This document shows positions 34,873-44,184 of a stretch of 64,000 bases of DNA, piece by piece. This stretch comes from Bacillus rubiinfantis (GTDB lineage: Bacteria; Bacillota; Bacilli; Bacillales; Cytobacillaceae): contig CCFE01000011.1 of NCBI GenBank assembly GCA_000752035.1, positions 154,215-218,214 on the forward strand, written 5' to 3'. Positions within the stretch are counted from its first letter, which is position 1; each line of letters opens with the position of its first letter. Below the pieces are notes generated by a model that ran no database searches, was not told the DNA's origin, and saw only the letters and a list, made by a program, of their open reading frames with translations. Made by a program: the position numbers and the translations under genes.

Positions 34873-35325
34873 ATGAACCGAGAAATGCGATTGCAGCTGA
34901 TTACCAAGCTAGTCTCAGAATTTGAGATAAAAACCCAAGAGGAATTGCAACATTTGCTCACTAAAAAAGGGTTAAGGATTACACAGGCTACCATTTCAAG
35001 GGACATTCATGCCCTACAGCTTATAAAAGTTCCTTGTAAAAGCGGTGGCTTTAAATACAGCTTTAAATTAGATCAAGAATATTTCGTTTCTGAGAAATTA
35101 AAGAACAAGCTTCGTGATGCACTTGTTGGCATGGAAGTAATTCAATATTTTATCGTCGTCAAAACGCTTCCCGGTCATGCCCATTCATTTGGCGCTCTAT
35201 TTGACTCCATGAATCTCGAAGGAAAAGCGGGAACCATTTGTGGAAATGATACCTGTTTAATCATATGCCGTTCTCCTGAGGAAGCTATTCGTATCCAACA
35301 ACAAATTGATTCACTTAATCATTAG
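34873..35325 (+). CDS. ArgR/AhrC-family regulator of the arc cluster
   Basis: 150 aa. The N-terminal winged HTH (ITKLVSEFEIKTQEELQHLL, GLRITQATISRDIHALQLIK) and the C-terminal arginine-binding/hexamerisation region ending GTICGNDTCLIIC, the GTxxGDDT arginine motif with Asn replacing the first Asp. It should sense arginine. Located before arcR and arcA, so it probably acts on the arc operon as in B. licheniformis and lactic acid bacteria. A distinct chromosomal ahrC usually sits elsewhere. The ribosome site is weak. Confidence 0.9.
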   Translation: MNREMRLQLITKLVSEFEIKTQEELQHLLTKKGLRITQATISRDIHALQLIKVPCKSGGFKYSFKLDQEYFVSEKLKNKLRDALVGMEVIQYFIVVKTLPGHAHSFGALFDSMNLEGKAGTICGNDTCLIICRSPEEAIRIQQQIDSLNH

Positions 35326-35351
35326 TATCAATCTAAAAAGGAGCGACATAG

Positions 35352-36050
35352 ATGCTTAATTCGGCAGTAGTTCATTTAGATGTACTCTCAGATTTACAAC
35401 AGTTTTCCAACTTAAAAACACTCCCTGCAAAAACACTGCAAAAATATCTTCCCTATTTTTATTTTCGAGCTTATAAAAAAAATCAATGCCTCTTCATGGA
35501 AGGAGACCCACGGGATAAAATCTTCTTCTTACTTGACGGTTTTGTCATGTATGAAAACAGTAATAAAGACGGGAGTGTCCAATACATTGATTTTGTAAAA
35601 AGAAATCAAATGTTTCCATATGGCGGTTTATTCCATGAAAGAGCATATAAAAATACAGCGATTGCTGCTACTGATATTATGGTTTATTTTATTCAAACAC
35701 ATATTTTAGAAGAACTGCTTAAATCACACGCAAAAACTCTCATCCATACGATAACAAAGCTATCTGGCATTTTGGAACTGCACCAAAAGCGCATGCAGCA
35801 AATACTTGTCCCAAATGCCCAGGAACGGGTTTTACATGCACTTAAATACTTGATGGAGGATCTTGGTGAAGAAGAAGAAACAAACATTATTGTTCCTTGC
35901 CCCCTGACTGCCATGACTATCTCGAAAATGTCAGGAACCACTAGAGAAACAGTCAGCTTAATTATGAATCAGTTAAAAAGAGAAGACATTATCTCTGTCA
36001 AAGAGAAAAAGATCTGTTTTCTCCAACCAAATTATTTTTCAAACATTTAA
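35352..36050 (+). CDS. arcR: Crp/Fnr-family regulator ArcR
   Basis: 232 aa. N-terminal cyclic-nucleotide-binding-like beta-barrel (CLFMEGDPRDKIFFLLDGFV) and a C-terminal Crp HTH (MTISKMSGTTRETVSLIMNQ). There is no FNR-type Cys cluster at the N-terminus, so it is not an iron-sulfur sensor; ArcR proteins respond to cAMP or redox state indirectly. AAAGGAGCG precedes the ATG at 35352. A Crp-like dyad is placed correctly before arcA. It probably activates arcABC under anaerobiosis. Confidence 0.88.
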   Translation: MLNSAVVHLDVLSDLQQFSNLKTLPAKTLQKYLPYFYFRAYKKNQCLFMEGDPRDKIFFLLDGFVMYENSNKDGSVQYIDFVKRNQMFPYGGLFHERAYKNTAIAATDIMVYFIQTHILEELLKSHAKTLIHTITKLSGILELHQKRMQQILVPNAQERVLHALKYLMEDLGEEEETNIIVPCPLTAMTISKMSGTTRETVSLIMNQLKREDIISVKEKKICFLQPNYFSNI

Positions 36051-36071
36051 GCGAATATCCTTTTAATTGCG

Positions 36072-36110
36072 AAAAGAGCTGATTGCCTGCAATCAGCTCT
36101 TTCCTTTTTG
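36072..36110 (+). terminator. Terminator after arcR
   Basis: AAAAGAGCTGATTG-CCTG-CAATCAGCTCTTT then TTCCTTTTT. A second hairpin follows at 36163-36192. Confidence 0.9.
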
Positions 36111-36162
36111 ATATTCGCAGTGATTAACAATAGCGTTAAATAATCCAATTAAACCATAAAAT

Positions 36163-36192
36163 AACGGGCCAGATAGCTGTGGCCCGTTTTTA
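36163..36192 (+). terminator. Second hairpin with U-tract before arcA
   Basis: AACGGGCC / GGCCCGTT then TTT. It could be a backup terminator or an attenuator. Confidence 0.75.
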
Positions 36193-36295
36193 ACATGGCT
36201 AATTTTTAAAATTTTGCAACTTTAACTTTGAAATTTGTGTGACATTCGTCTATTATTCATCGTTTTGCGCGGATTTTGTCAAAAATGTATGTAGA

Positions 36296-36315
36296 TATTC
36301 ATAAATATTCATTCA
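36296..36315 (+). promoter_or_regulatory. Cluster of ATTCA half-sites (possible ARG box)
   Basis: TATTCATAAATATTCATTCA holds three ATTCA words, the half-site of ARG boxes bound by ArgR/AhrC. They are direct rather than inverted, so the match is partial. It lies 131 bp before arcA. Confidence 0.35.
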
Positions 36316-36361
36316 CCTTCATAGGAACTACAAAAAAATGTAATGAATTTAACACTTGTAT

Positions 36362-36404
36362 TGTTAGAGAGCTAACAAAAGAAATCGGTTGCATAGCCTA
36401 GAAT
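36362..36404 (+). promoter_or_regulatory. Crp/Fnr-type operator and -10 box of arcA
   Basis: TGTTA-GAGAGC-TAACA is a perfect dyad with the TGTGA-N6-TCACA spacing of Crp-family sites. TAGAAT (36399-36404) is a plausible -10. With the start site near 36411 the dyad centre is at about -41.5, the class II activator position; no good -35 is present. ArcR is the likely binder. Confidence 0.72.
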
Positions 36405-36445
36405 AAAGGTGTAGCAAGGAAGTTAAGAAAAAAGGAGGAAATAAA

Positions 36446-37732
36446 ATGAGTAATACGCAAACGATGGAACTCGGAAGAGAGACATCCAATCAATTAAAGC
36501 ATCCAATTCATGTAACCTCTGAAATTGGAACTTTAAGAACAGTTATGTTAAAGCGGCCAGGAAAAGAAGTAGAAAACCTTGTGCCAGAATACTTACAACG
36601 TCTATTATTTGACGATATCCCATACTTACCAGTAATTCAGAGAGAACATGACTACTTTGCCGAGACATTAAAAAATAGAGGCATAGAAGTCCTATACCTC
36701 GAAAAATTAGTTACTGAAACATTAAGCAATCCAGAACTAAAAAGCCAATTTGTTGATGATATTTTACGAGAAAGCAGCGCAAATGTCAATGGCGCCGCAA
36801 AAAGTTTAAAAGAATACTTACTTTCTTTCTCAACTGCTGATATGGTTGACAAAATCATGAGCGGTGTTCTTAAAAAAGAGATTGAAATGAGCAAGAAAAC
36901 TCATTTATATGAGTTAATGGAAGATCACTATCCATTCTATTTGGATCCAATGCCAAACTTATACTTTACTCGCGACCCAGCAGCAAGTATCGGTAACGGC
37001 TTATCAATTAACAAAATGCGCGAGCCTGCACGCCGCCGTGAATCACTATTTATGCAATACATCATCAAACATCACCCAAGATTCGCAGGTCATGATGTTC
37101 CAGTTTGGTTAGACCGCGATAACGAGTTCCCGATTGAAGGCGGGGATGAATTAATTCTTAGTGATGAAGTGATTGCCATTGGCGTTTCAGCCCGTACTTC
37201 TGCTAGAGCAATTGAGAAACTAGCTTTGAATCTATTTAAAAAGAATAGTTCATTCAAAAAGGTTATGGCAGTTGAAATTCCAGTTTGTCGTGCATTTATG
37301 CACCTAGACACAGTATTTACTATGGTTGATTATGATAAATTCACCATTCACCCTGCTATTCAAGGGCCTCAAGGCAATATGAACGTATACATCCTTGAAA
37401 AAGGTACAGATGAAGAACATGCAAAAATCACACATCGTACTAATCTTCAAGAAGCTCTAAAAGAGGCTCTCGGACTTAGTGAACTAGTACTTATCCCATG
37501 CGGTGGTGGCGATGAAATTGCTGCAGCACGTGAACAGTGGAATGATGGTTCAAACACATTGGCAATTGCACCAGGAGTAGTAGTCACTTATGATCGTAAC
37601 TATATTTCTAACGAATTGCTGCGGCAACACGGAATCGAGGTTATCGAAGTGTTAAGCTCGGAATTATCCCGTGGTCGTGGGGGCCCTCGTTGCATGAGCA
37701 TGCCTATCGTTCGTGAAGATATTCACAAATAA
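36446..37732 (+). CDS. arcA: Arginine deiminase
   Basis: 428 aa. Arginine + H2O to citrulline + NH3. PNLYFTRDPAASIGNGLSIN, FPIEGGDELILSDE and the C-terminal GRGGPRCMSMPIVRE, whose Cys (near residue 417) is the nucleophile. AAAGGAGGAAATAAA precedes the ATG. First enzyme gene of the arc operon, behind the Crp-like operator. Confidence 0.97.
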   Translation: MSNTQTMELGRETSNQLKHPIHVTSEIGTLRTVMLKRPGKEVENLVPEYLQRLLFDDIPYLPVIQREHDYFAETLKNRGIEVLYLEKLVTETLSNPELKSQFVDDILRESSANVNGAAKSLKEYLLSFSTADMVDKIMSGVLKKEIEMSKKTHLYELMEDHYPFYLDPMPNLYFTRDPAASIGNGLSINKMREPARRRESLFMQYIIKHHPRFAGHDVPVWLDRDNEFPIEGGDELILSDEVIAIGVSARTSARAIEKLALNLFKKNSSFKKVMAVEIPVCRAFMHLDTVFTMVDYDKFTIHPAIQGPQGNMNVYILEKGTDEEHAKITHRTNLQEALKEALGLSELVLIPCGGGDEIAAAREQWNDGSNTLAIAPGVVVTYDRNYISNELLRQHGIEVIEVLSSELSRGRGGPRCMSMPIVREDIHK

Positions 37733-37874
37733 GATTTTTTTGCTAGAATATAATTATTGTTAATTTTTTAAAAATTGATGAATCTGCATCAGGCGCTCAC
37801 ATTGGGTGCCTGATGTGAAAATCAATAACAAATTAACAAAATATATCATAATTGAATATGGAGGAGTTTTGATA

Positions 37875-38876
37875 ATGGCAGTAAATTTACATGGAAAAAG
37901 CTTTTTACGCGAGATGGATTTCAGCAAGGAAGAATTTACATACTTTATTGAATTAGCTGAGAAGTTAAAAAGTGAGAAGAAAAATGGTATTTCTCACCGT
38001 CATCTAGAGGGTAAAAACATTGCCCTTCTATTTGAAAAACCATCAACTCGTACTCGTTGTGCATTCACTGTTGCTTGTATTGATCTTGGTGCACATCCTG
38101 AATATTTAGGAAAAGATGACATTCAACTAGGTAAAAAAGAATCAATTGAAGATACTGCAAAAGTATTAGGCCGCATGTTTGATGGTATTGAATTCCGTGG
38201 CTTTGAACACAAAAAAGTTGATATGTTAGCAGAGCACTCTGGTGTACCAGTTTGGAATGGTTTAACTGACCAATGGCATCCTACCCAAACACTAGCTGAC
38301 TTCTTAACAGTTAAAGAAAACTTTGGACATTTAGAAGGCATTAAATTCGTATATGTCGGTGACGGCCGCAACAACGTAGCTAACAGCCTTCTTGTTGGCG
38401 GTGCGCTCGTTGGTATGGATGTACGAATTTGCTCTCCTGAATCATTATTCCCAGAAGCTAGCATTGTTGAATTAGCTCAAGATTTAGCAAAAAAATCTGG
38501 CGGACGTGTAACCATTACTAGCAATGTTGATGAAGGCGTTGCTGATGCTGACGTTATTTACACTGACGTTTGGGTATCTATGGGTGAAGAAGATAAATTT
38601 GCAGAAAGAATTGCCCTTCTTTCTCCATACCAAGTAAACATGGAAATGGTTAAAAAGACAGGTAACAATAATGTTATTTTCTTACACTGTTTGCCTGCAT
38701 TCCATGACCTTGAAACAAGCTATGGCCGTGATATTAATGAAAAACATGGTCTTTCTGAAATGGAAGTAACGGATGAAGTATTCCGCAGTGAGCATTCAAA
38801 AGTCTTCGATCAAGCTGAAAATAGAATGCATACGATTAAAGCTGTCATGGCTGCCACTCTTGGAAACTTAGAATAG
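37875..38876 (+). CDS. arcB: Ornithine carbamoyltransferase (catabolic)
   Basis: 333 aa from the ATG at 37875, with GGAGGAG upstream; a longer in-frame reading from 37806 lacks conserved sequence. STRTRCAF binds carbamoyl phosphate; HPTQTLADF and FLHCLPAFHD are the ornithine motifs. It makes ornithine and carbamoyl phosphate from citrulline. Between arcA and arcC, so catabolic in role. Confidence 0.96.
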   Translation: MAVNLHGKSFLREMDFSKEEFTYFIELAEKLKSEKKNGISHRHLEGKNIALLFEKPSTRTRCAFTVACIDLGAHPEYLGKDDIQLGKKESIEDTAKVLGRMFDGIEFRGFEHKKVDMLAEHSGVPVWNGLTDQWHPTQTLADFLTVKENFGHLEGIKFVYVGDGRNNVANSLLVGGALVGMDVRICSPESLFPEASIVELAQDLAKKSGGRVTITSNVDEGVADADVIYTDVWVSMGEEDKFAERIALLSPYQVNMEMVKKTGNNNVIFLHCLPAFHDLETSYGRDINEKHGLSEMEVTDEVFRSEHSKVFDQAENRMHTIKAVMAATLGNLE

Positions 38877-38883
38877 TAACCAA

Positions 38884-38925
38884 CAAGAGGAGAAGGAGGT
38901 TGTTCTCCCTCTCCTTTCTCTATTT
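38884..38925 (+). promoter_or_regulatory. Hairpin between arcB and arcC
   Basis: GAGGAGAAGGAGG-TTGTT-CTCCCTCTCC then TTTCTC. It may be a partial terminator or RNA stabiliser that tunes arcC relative to arcAB. Confidence 0.5.
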
Positions 38926-38990
38926 TCTGAAACTTTCAGAAAAATCGACTTTTATACATTTAACATATTAATTGGTTCGGAGGGTACATT

Positions 38991-39953
38991 ATGAATAAAA
39001 AGAAAGTAGTTATTGCCCTAGGTGGTAACGCAATTCAATCAGGCGATGCAACCGCGGCTGCTCAACAACAAGCATTAGAAACAACAGCTAGACAATTAGT
39101 TGATTTTATTGAACAGGGAATTGATATTATTATTTCCCATGGAAATGGTCCTCAAGTTGGCAATATCTTATTGCAACAAGCTGCAGCTGATTCTGTGAAA
39201 AACCCTGCAATGCCATTAGATACTTGCGGAGCTATGAGCCAAGGTATGATTGGCTATTGGATGCAAAATGCAATGGAAAAGGCGTTAAAAGAACGCGGTA
39301 TTCAAAAAGATGTTGCTACAGTTGTGACGCGTGTAGTCGTCGATCTTAACGACCCTGCATTCCAAAATCCAACTAAACCAATTGGACCTTTCTACAGTGA
39401 AGAGGAAGCTAAAAGAATTATTGAAGAAACACAATCCAGCTTTAAAGAAGATGCAGGCCGCGGCTGGAGACGTGTGGTAGCTTCGCCAAAACCAGTTAGC
39501 ATTAAAGAACATACAATCATCAATTCTCTAGTTGAACAAGGTAATATCGTCATTTCTTGCGGCGGCGGCGGAATTCCTGTCATTGATGCTGAAAATGGCG
39601 TTGAAGGAGTAGAGGCTGTAATTGATAAAGACTTTGCTTCTGAAAAACTAGCTGAACTTGTCAATGCTGATGCATTAATTATCTTAACAGCAGTTGATAA
39701 TGTTTACATTGATTTCAACAAACCAACTCAAAAGAAATTAGAAGATGTAACTGTTGCTGAATTAAATAGTTATATTGAAGCTGGCCACTTCGCAGCTGGA
39801 AGCATGTTGCCTAAAGTTCAAGCAGCAATTCAATTTGCCGAAACAAGTCCTGAACGCAAAACAATTATCACTTCATTGGATCAAGCCGTTAATGCTCTAG
39901 CTGGTAAGGCAGGCACTGTTGTTTCCTTAAAGGGCTCTGAAGTTTTAGTGTAA
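38991..39953 (+). CDS. arcC: Carbamate kinase
   Basis: 320 aa amino-acid-kinase fold. VVIALGGNAIQSG at the N-terminus, DIIISHGNGPQVGNILLQQA, and a C-terminal KVQAAIQFAE. It makes ATP from ADP and carbamoyl phosphate, the energy-yielding step of the pathway. TTCGGAGGGT precedes the ATG. Confidence 0.96.
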   Translation: MNKKKVVIALGGNAIQSGDATAAAQQQALETTARQLVDFIEQGIDIIISHGNGPQVGNILLQQAAADSVKNPAMPLDTCGAMSQGMIGYWMQNAMEKALKERGIQKDVATVVTRVVVDLNDPAFQNPTKPIGPFYSEEEAKRIIEETQSSFKEDAGRGWRRVVASPKPVSIKEHTIINSLVEQGNIVISCGGGGIPVIDAENGVEGVEAVIDKDFASEKLAELVNADALIILTAVDNVYIDFNKPTQKKLEDVTVAELNSYIEAGHFAAGSMLPKVQAAIQFAETSPERKTIITSLDQAVNALAGKAGTVVSLKGSEVLV

Positions 39954-40083
39954 TCAGCAGTTTTTAAAGAATATGGGGACTTCATGAACAATGGAGTCTC
40001 TCCTACCTACCATCCAGTAAGGCAAGTTAAAGTCGTCGTCTTAGTGAAAACGCTATCATTATATTAATTAAGGGGGCTGAAAG

Positions 40084-41451
40084 ATGACCACTAACAAAGA
40101 CATTAATTCTCAGCTAATTCCTGAACTTCGCAAAATTGAAGCAGACTATCATCAAGCACTAATGGAACTTGTAGGGATTCCTAGCGTTATAAGTGAAGAA
40201 CAGGAAGGTGACTTTCCTTTCGGACAACAGATTGATCTTGCTTTAAGAAAAACATTGGAGATCTGTGAAGGACTAGGACTCCGTACCTATTACGACCCTA
40301 AAGGTTACTACGGGTACGCAGAAATTGGTGAAGGTGAAGAAATGGTCGGTATCTTGGGCCATCTCGACGTTGTTCCTGCAGGCAGTCTAGATGAATGGAA
40401 GACATCTCCATTTGAAGCCGTTCTAAAAGATGGAAAGATGTTTGGACGTGGCACACAAGATGATAAGGGACCAACACTAGCTGCTCTATTTGCTGTAAAG
40501 GCCTTAATGAACCTTGGAGTTTCCTTTTCAAAACGTATCCGCTTTATTTTTGGAACAGATGAAGAAACCTTATGGCGTGACATGAAACGCTATTGTGAAA
40601 TTGAAGATATTCCATCAATGGGCTTTACTCCTGACTCGACATTTCCACTTGTCTATGCTGAAAAAGGATTACTTCAGTTGCATTTAACAGGCAAGAACGA
40701 CACAACTCTCCGCTTTCAGGGTGGACATGCCTTTAATGCCGTTCCTGACAGTGCAAGATATTCTGGTGAAAAGCGCGAGCTAGTAGAGGCTGCATTGAAG
40801 GAATTAGGATACTCTTATGAATTAAATGGTGAAGAAATTGTCGTTTTAGGGAAATCAGTTCATGCACAAGTTACCGAAAAGGGAATAAATGCGATTAATC
40901 GCTTGCTTATTGCTCTTAAGAAAGTGGGATTCACTTCAAAAACAATTGAATTCATCAATGAATTCGTCCAAGAAGACCCATATGCTGTAAAGATTTTTGG
41001 TGAATGTGAAGATGAAGCTTCCGGAAAATTAAAATTTAATGTTGGAAAAATTGAAGTAACCGATGAAATCGAAAGATTGTCAATTGATATCCGTATTCCT
41101 GTTACAGCTAACAAAGACGAAGTTGTGCGCCAATTATCGGAAGCTGCAAACAAATACGGTCTAGCATACTCAGAATTTGATTTCCTTCGCTCGATTTATA
41201 TTCCTAAAGACCATTTCTTAATCAAAACGTTAATGGGAGTATATCAAGAAGTTACAGGTGACCTCGTGTCTGAGCCTATTTCTTCCGGTGGTGCAACTTA
41301 CGCTCGGGCAATGGAAAATTTCGTAGCATTCGGTGCAGTTCTTCCAGATGCTGAAAAGGTCGAACACCAGCCAAATGAGCATGTTGTTCTTGAAGAAATG
41401 TTTAAAGCAATGGAAATTTATGCAAAGGCAATCTACAAGCTAACCCGCTAG
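40084..41451 (+). CDS. M20-family metallopeptidase (PepV-like dipeptidase)
   Basis: 455 aa. M20 metal-binding motifs: ILGHLDVVPAG, GRGTQDDKGPTLAALFAVKA and FGTDEETLWRDMKRY (the catalytic Glu-Glu), with a lid domain about 190-310. It probably hydrolyses dipeptides to feed arginine to ArcA; related peptidases sit in arc operons of streptococci and staphylococci. AGGGGGC precedes the ATG. Substrate inferred. Confidence 0.9.
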   Translation: MTTNKDINSQLIPELRKIEADYHQALMELVGIPSVISEEQEGDFPFGQQIDLALRKTLEICEGLGLRTYYDPKGYYGYAEIGEGEEMVGILGHLDVVPAGSLDEWKTSPFEAVLKDGKMFGRGTQDDKGPTLAALFAVKALMNLGVSFSKRIRFIFGTDEETLWRDMKRYCEIEDIPSMGFTPDSTFPLVYAEKGLLQLHLTGKNDTTLRFQGGHAFNAVPDSARYSGEKRELVEAALKELGYSYELNGEEIVVLGKSVHAQVTEKGINAINRLLIALKKVGFTSKTIEFINEFVQEDPYAVKIFGECEDEASGKLKFNVGKIEVTDEIERLSIDIRIPVTANKDEVVRQLSEAANKYGLAYSEFDFLRSIYIPKDHFLIKTLMGVYQEVTGDLVSEPISSGGATYARAMENFVAFGAVLPDAEKVEHQPNEHVVLEEMFKAMEIYAKAIYKLTR

Positions 41452-41484
41452 ACAATGATCTATATTTAATGGGGGGATCACTCT

Positions 41485-42975
41485 ATGAAAAAGTTTAAAA
41501 TGCCCACAGCCTATACGTTATTATTCTTAATTATTGTTGTCATTGCCGCTTTAACCTGGATTGTTCCAGGAGGACAGTATGATACAAAAGTAGACAAGGC
41601 TTCTGGTGAAGAAATTCCTGTAGCTGGAACTTATCATCAGCTACCAACAGATAAACAAACTCCACAAGGTGTTTGGGAAGTTGTAAATGCTCCTATAAAT
41701 GGTTTCTTTGACGCTGTTGATATCGCTTTGTTCGTACTTGTCATTGGCGGCTTCCTCGGTGTTGTCATGAAAACTGGAGCAATTGACGCTGGTATTACTC
41801 GTGTCATACGTGGGTTAAAAGGTCGAGAGCATCTGCTGATACCAATATTAATGACATTATTTGCTATTGGTGGCACAACTTACGGAATGGCTGAAGAAAC
41901 CATTGCCTTTTATCCAATCTTAATTCCGGTATTAATCGCAGCTGGTTATGATGCCCTTACAGCGGTATCAATCATTGCGATCGGTGCTGGTATCGGTTGC
42001 TTGGGTTCCACCGTTAACCCATTTGCAACAGGTATTGCCTCAGGCTTTGCCGGTATTTCTCTCGGTGAAGGTATGGGACTTCGGATTATCATTTTAGTTA
42101 TCACTTTAATTATTGCAATCGTATTTGTTATGCGCTATGCGAAAAAGGTCAAAGATGATCCATCAAAATCATTAATTGCTGATATGAAAGACGAAAACGA
42201 AAAACACTTCTTATCACAAAAAGGTGAAGACTTAGAGTTCACTGGAAAACGTAAAGCCGTTTTAACGGTCTTCGGGATTACCTTCGTGATTATGATTCTA
42301 GGTGTTATTCCGTGGGCTGCTAAATTTAATATCACGATTTTCGAAGACTTAGTTACTGGATTAGGAAAAATTCCGGTTATCGGAAAAGTCCTAGGAGGTT
42401 TAATTCCGCTTGGCGACTGGTGGTTTGGCGAATTAACAATGCTATTCTTGGTATCTTCCATCATTATTGCCTTTATCTATAAAATGGGAGAAGAAAACTT
42501 CACAAGCACCTTTATCGATGGTGCCCGTGATTTATTAGGTGTTGCGATCATCATCGGTATCTCACGTGGTATTACCGTTGTTATGAACGCAGGTGGTATG
42601 ACTGCTACTGTTCTTCACTGGGGTGAAGGCGCATTAGAACACCTAGGATCAGTGGCGTTTACAAATATTTCCTATTTGTTCTTCTTACCACTATCATTCT
42701 TAGTACCTTCTACATCAGGTCTAGCAACATTATCAATGCCAATTATGGCTCCATTAGCAGACTTTGCTCATGTCGGCCGTGATATTGTGATTACCGCATA
42801 CCAAAGTGCATCAGGTGTTATAAACTTAGTGACACCAACAAGTGCTGTTATCATGGGTGCTCTTGCCATCGCTAGAATCCCTTACAGCACCTATTTAAAA
42901 CATGTATGGAAATTAGTTCTGCTCATTTCTATCGTTATTATGGTCATCCTCAGTGCAGCCGTCATGATGAGCTAG
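41485..42975 (+). CDS. arcD: YfcC-family arginine/ornithine exchanger (ArcD role)
   Basis: 496 aa, about thirteen membrane segments, YfcC/DcuC superfamily (not APC). MPTAYTLLFLIIVVIAALTW is the first segment; GGTTYGMAEETIAFYPILIP and STSGLATLSMPIMAPLADFA are conserved. Fusobacterial and streptococcal arc operons have a YfcC-type ArcD, so arginine/ornithine exchange is inferred from position. GGGGGGATC precedes the ATG. Confidence 0.85.
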   Translation: MKKFKMPTAYTLLFLIIVVIAALTWIVPGGQYDTKVDKASGEEIPVAGTYHQLPTDKQTPQGVWEVVNAPINGFFDAVDIALFVLVIGGFLGVVMKTGAIDAGITRVIRGLKGREHLLIPILMTLFAIGGTTYGMAEETIAFYPILIPVLIAAGYDALTAVSIIAIGAGIGCLGSTVNPFATGIASGFAGISLGEGMGLRIIILVITLIIAIVFVMRYAKKVKDDPSKSLIADMKDENEKHFLSQKGEDLEFTGKRKAVLTVFGITFVIMILGVIPWAAKFNITIFEDLVTGLGKIPVIGKVLGGLIPLGDWWFGELTMLFLVSSIIIAFIYKMGEENFTSTFIDGARDLLGVAIIIGISRGITVVMNAGGMTATVLHWGEGALEHLGSVAFTNISYLFFLPLSFLVPSTSGLATLSMPIMAPLADFAHVGRDIVITAYQSASGVINLVTPTSAVIMGALAIARIPYSTYLKHVWKLVLLISIVIMVILSAAVMMS

Positions 42976-42991
42976 TTCTACTTATATCTTC

Positions 42992-43025
42992 AAAAAACCT
43001 CTTCTGAACTCAGGAGAGGTTTTTC
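42992..43025 (+). terminator. Terminator of the arc operon
   Basis: AAAAACCTCT / AGAGGTTTTT then C; serves the plus strand and mirrors on the minus strand for the next gene. Confidence 0.9.
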
Positions 43026-43041
43026 TTGCGTCATTTCAAAA

Positions 43042-44115
43042 TTAGTTAGAGGCAGAAACATTAGTGTTTTCCACTAGCATTTTTCCTAAATGTTTAATAG
43101 TTGGAGTTAAATTAATTAGGAAATAAGCTTCTCTTAGTCTTCTGGAAGGATCACTATTTTGTAAATATCCGGCACCACCTTGGTGAAGCATACAAGCATG
43201 AACTGCTTTAGACGTAAGCAGCGCAATGTCGAGCCTGATTTGAATTAATTCCCTCCATTTGTTTTGGATATCTGTTAAGCTTGTTAGGTTAAAGATAGCT
43301 TCACGCAGTGTCTGTAATTCAGCTAGTAATTCAATTGGTTGAATTGGCAGGTATTTATTACAGCCGCCCTGTTTATTACATACCTTTTCAATTGATTTGA
43401 TTGATGCTTCCGTAACACCTAAACCTAATGGAATTTGATAAAGCACAAATACAGGCCTAATTTTCGCGACAAATGCATCCGCATTCTCTGCTATAATGAA
43501 TTTTTCCGATATAAATACTTGGTTAAACGCACATGAAAAAGTGGCACTCCCGTTAACACCTAAGTATTCCAGTTTTTCCTTTAGTTTCAAGCCCTCAGCA
43601 TTTCCAGGAACAAGCGCCATTACTCGCTGATGCCCGTTTATTTCGGCAATCACCCCAAACCAATGACTCGCTCCCAAATTAGAGACAGATGGCAAAACTC
43701 CTGAAAGATAGTAGCCTCCATCTGCCTTCTCTGCTTTCAAATGCAAAGTTTCCAGACCAGCATAATATTTCATTGGATTGGAAAGTCCAGTTGCACCTAG
43801 TAATTCACCAGACTGAAGTCCGGGCAAGATTTCAGTTTTTAGATAATTATTGTCACTGTTACGTATATAGGTGAGTGCAGCTAAATGACACCATAGATTA
43901 AACGCTGTCGTCATACAAGTCTTGGCAATCTCCTCAACCACTTGTACTTCCCGTGATAGAATTTCTTGAATGGTCAGTCCTTCTGTTTGAAAAAAACCTT
44001 CTCTACCTAATGATAATAAGAAATCCCTAGCATAGTATGCTTCACAGTCTATTTTTCGTACAAGTGGCTTTAGCTGCTCTGCAATCAATTGCTTCAATCT
44101 GCCATTATTCTTCAT
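43042..44115 (-). CDS. Acyl-CoA dehydrogenase-superfamily flavoenzyme, DszC/SfnB-like
   Basis: 357 aa, shorter than classic acyl-CoA dehydrogenases (about 380). It has an ACAD-like fold with GATGLSNPMKYYAGLE replacing the usual TEPxxGSD motif, a beta domain (LHLKAEKADGGYYLSGVLPS, FGVIAEINGHQRVMALVPG), and a C-terminal helical part without the catalytic Glu region of true dehydrogenases. This pattern is seen in FMNH2-dependent monooxygenases such as DszC and SfnB. Substrate unknown. Ribosome site GGGGAGTTGCA. Confidence 0.7.
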   Translation of the reverse strand: MKNNGRLKQLIAEQLKPLVRKIDCEAYYARDFLLSLGREGFFQTEGLTIQEILSREVQVVEEIAKTCMTTAFNLWCHLAALTYIRNSDNNYLKTEILPGLQSGELLGATGLSNPMKYYAGLETLHLKAEKADGGYYLSGVLPSVSNLGASHWFGVIAEINGHQRVMALVPGNAEGLKLKEKLEYLGVNGSATFSCAFNQVFISEKFIIAENADAFVAKIRPVFVLYQIPLGLGVTEASIKSIEKVCNKQGGCNKYLPIQPIELLAELQTLREAIFNLTSLTDIQNKWRELIQIRLDIALLTSKAVHACMLHQGGAGYLQNSDPSRRLREAYFLINLTPTIKHLGKMLVENTNVSASN

Positions 44116-44145
44116 TGCAACTCCCCTTCCCTTCTCTTAATATCT

Positions 44146-44172
44146 AAAAAGAAAACCTCCAAAAATGGAGGC
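44146..44172 (-). terminator. Hairpin between the DUF4242 gene and the DszC-like gene
   Basis: CCTCCA / TGGAGG with a T-run (GTTTTC) on the minus strand. Confidence 0.72.
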
Positions 44173-44184
44173 TCCTCTTTCCTT

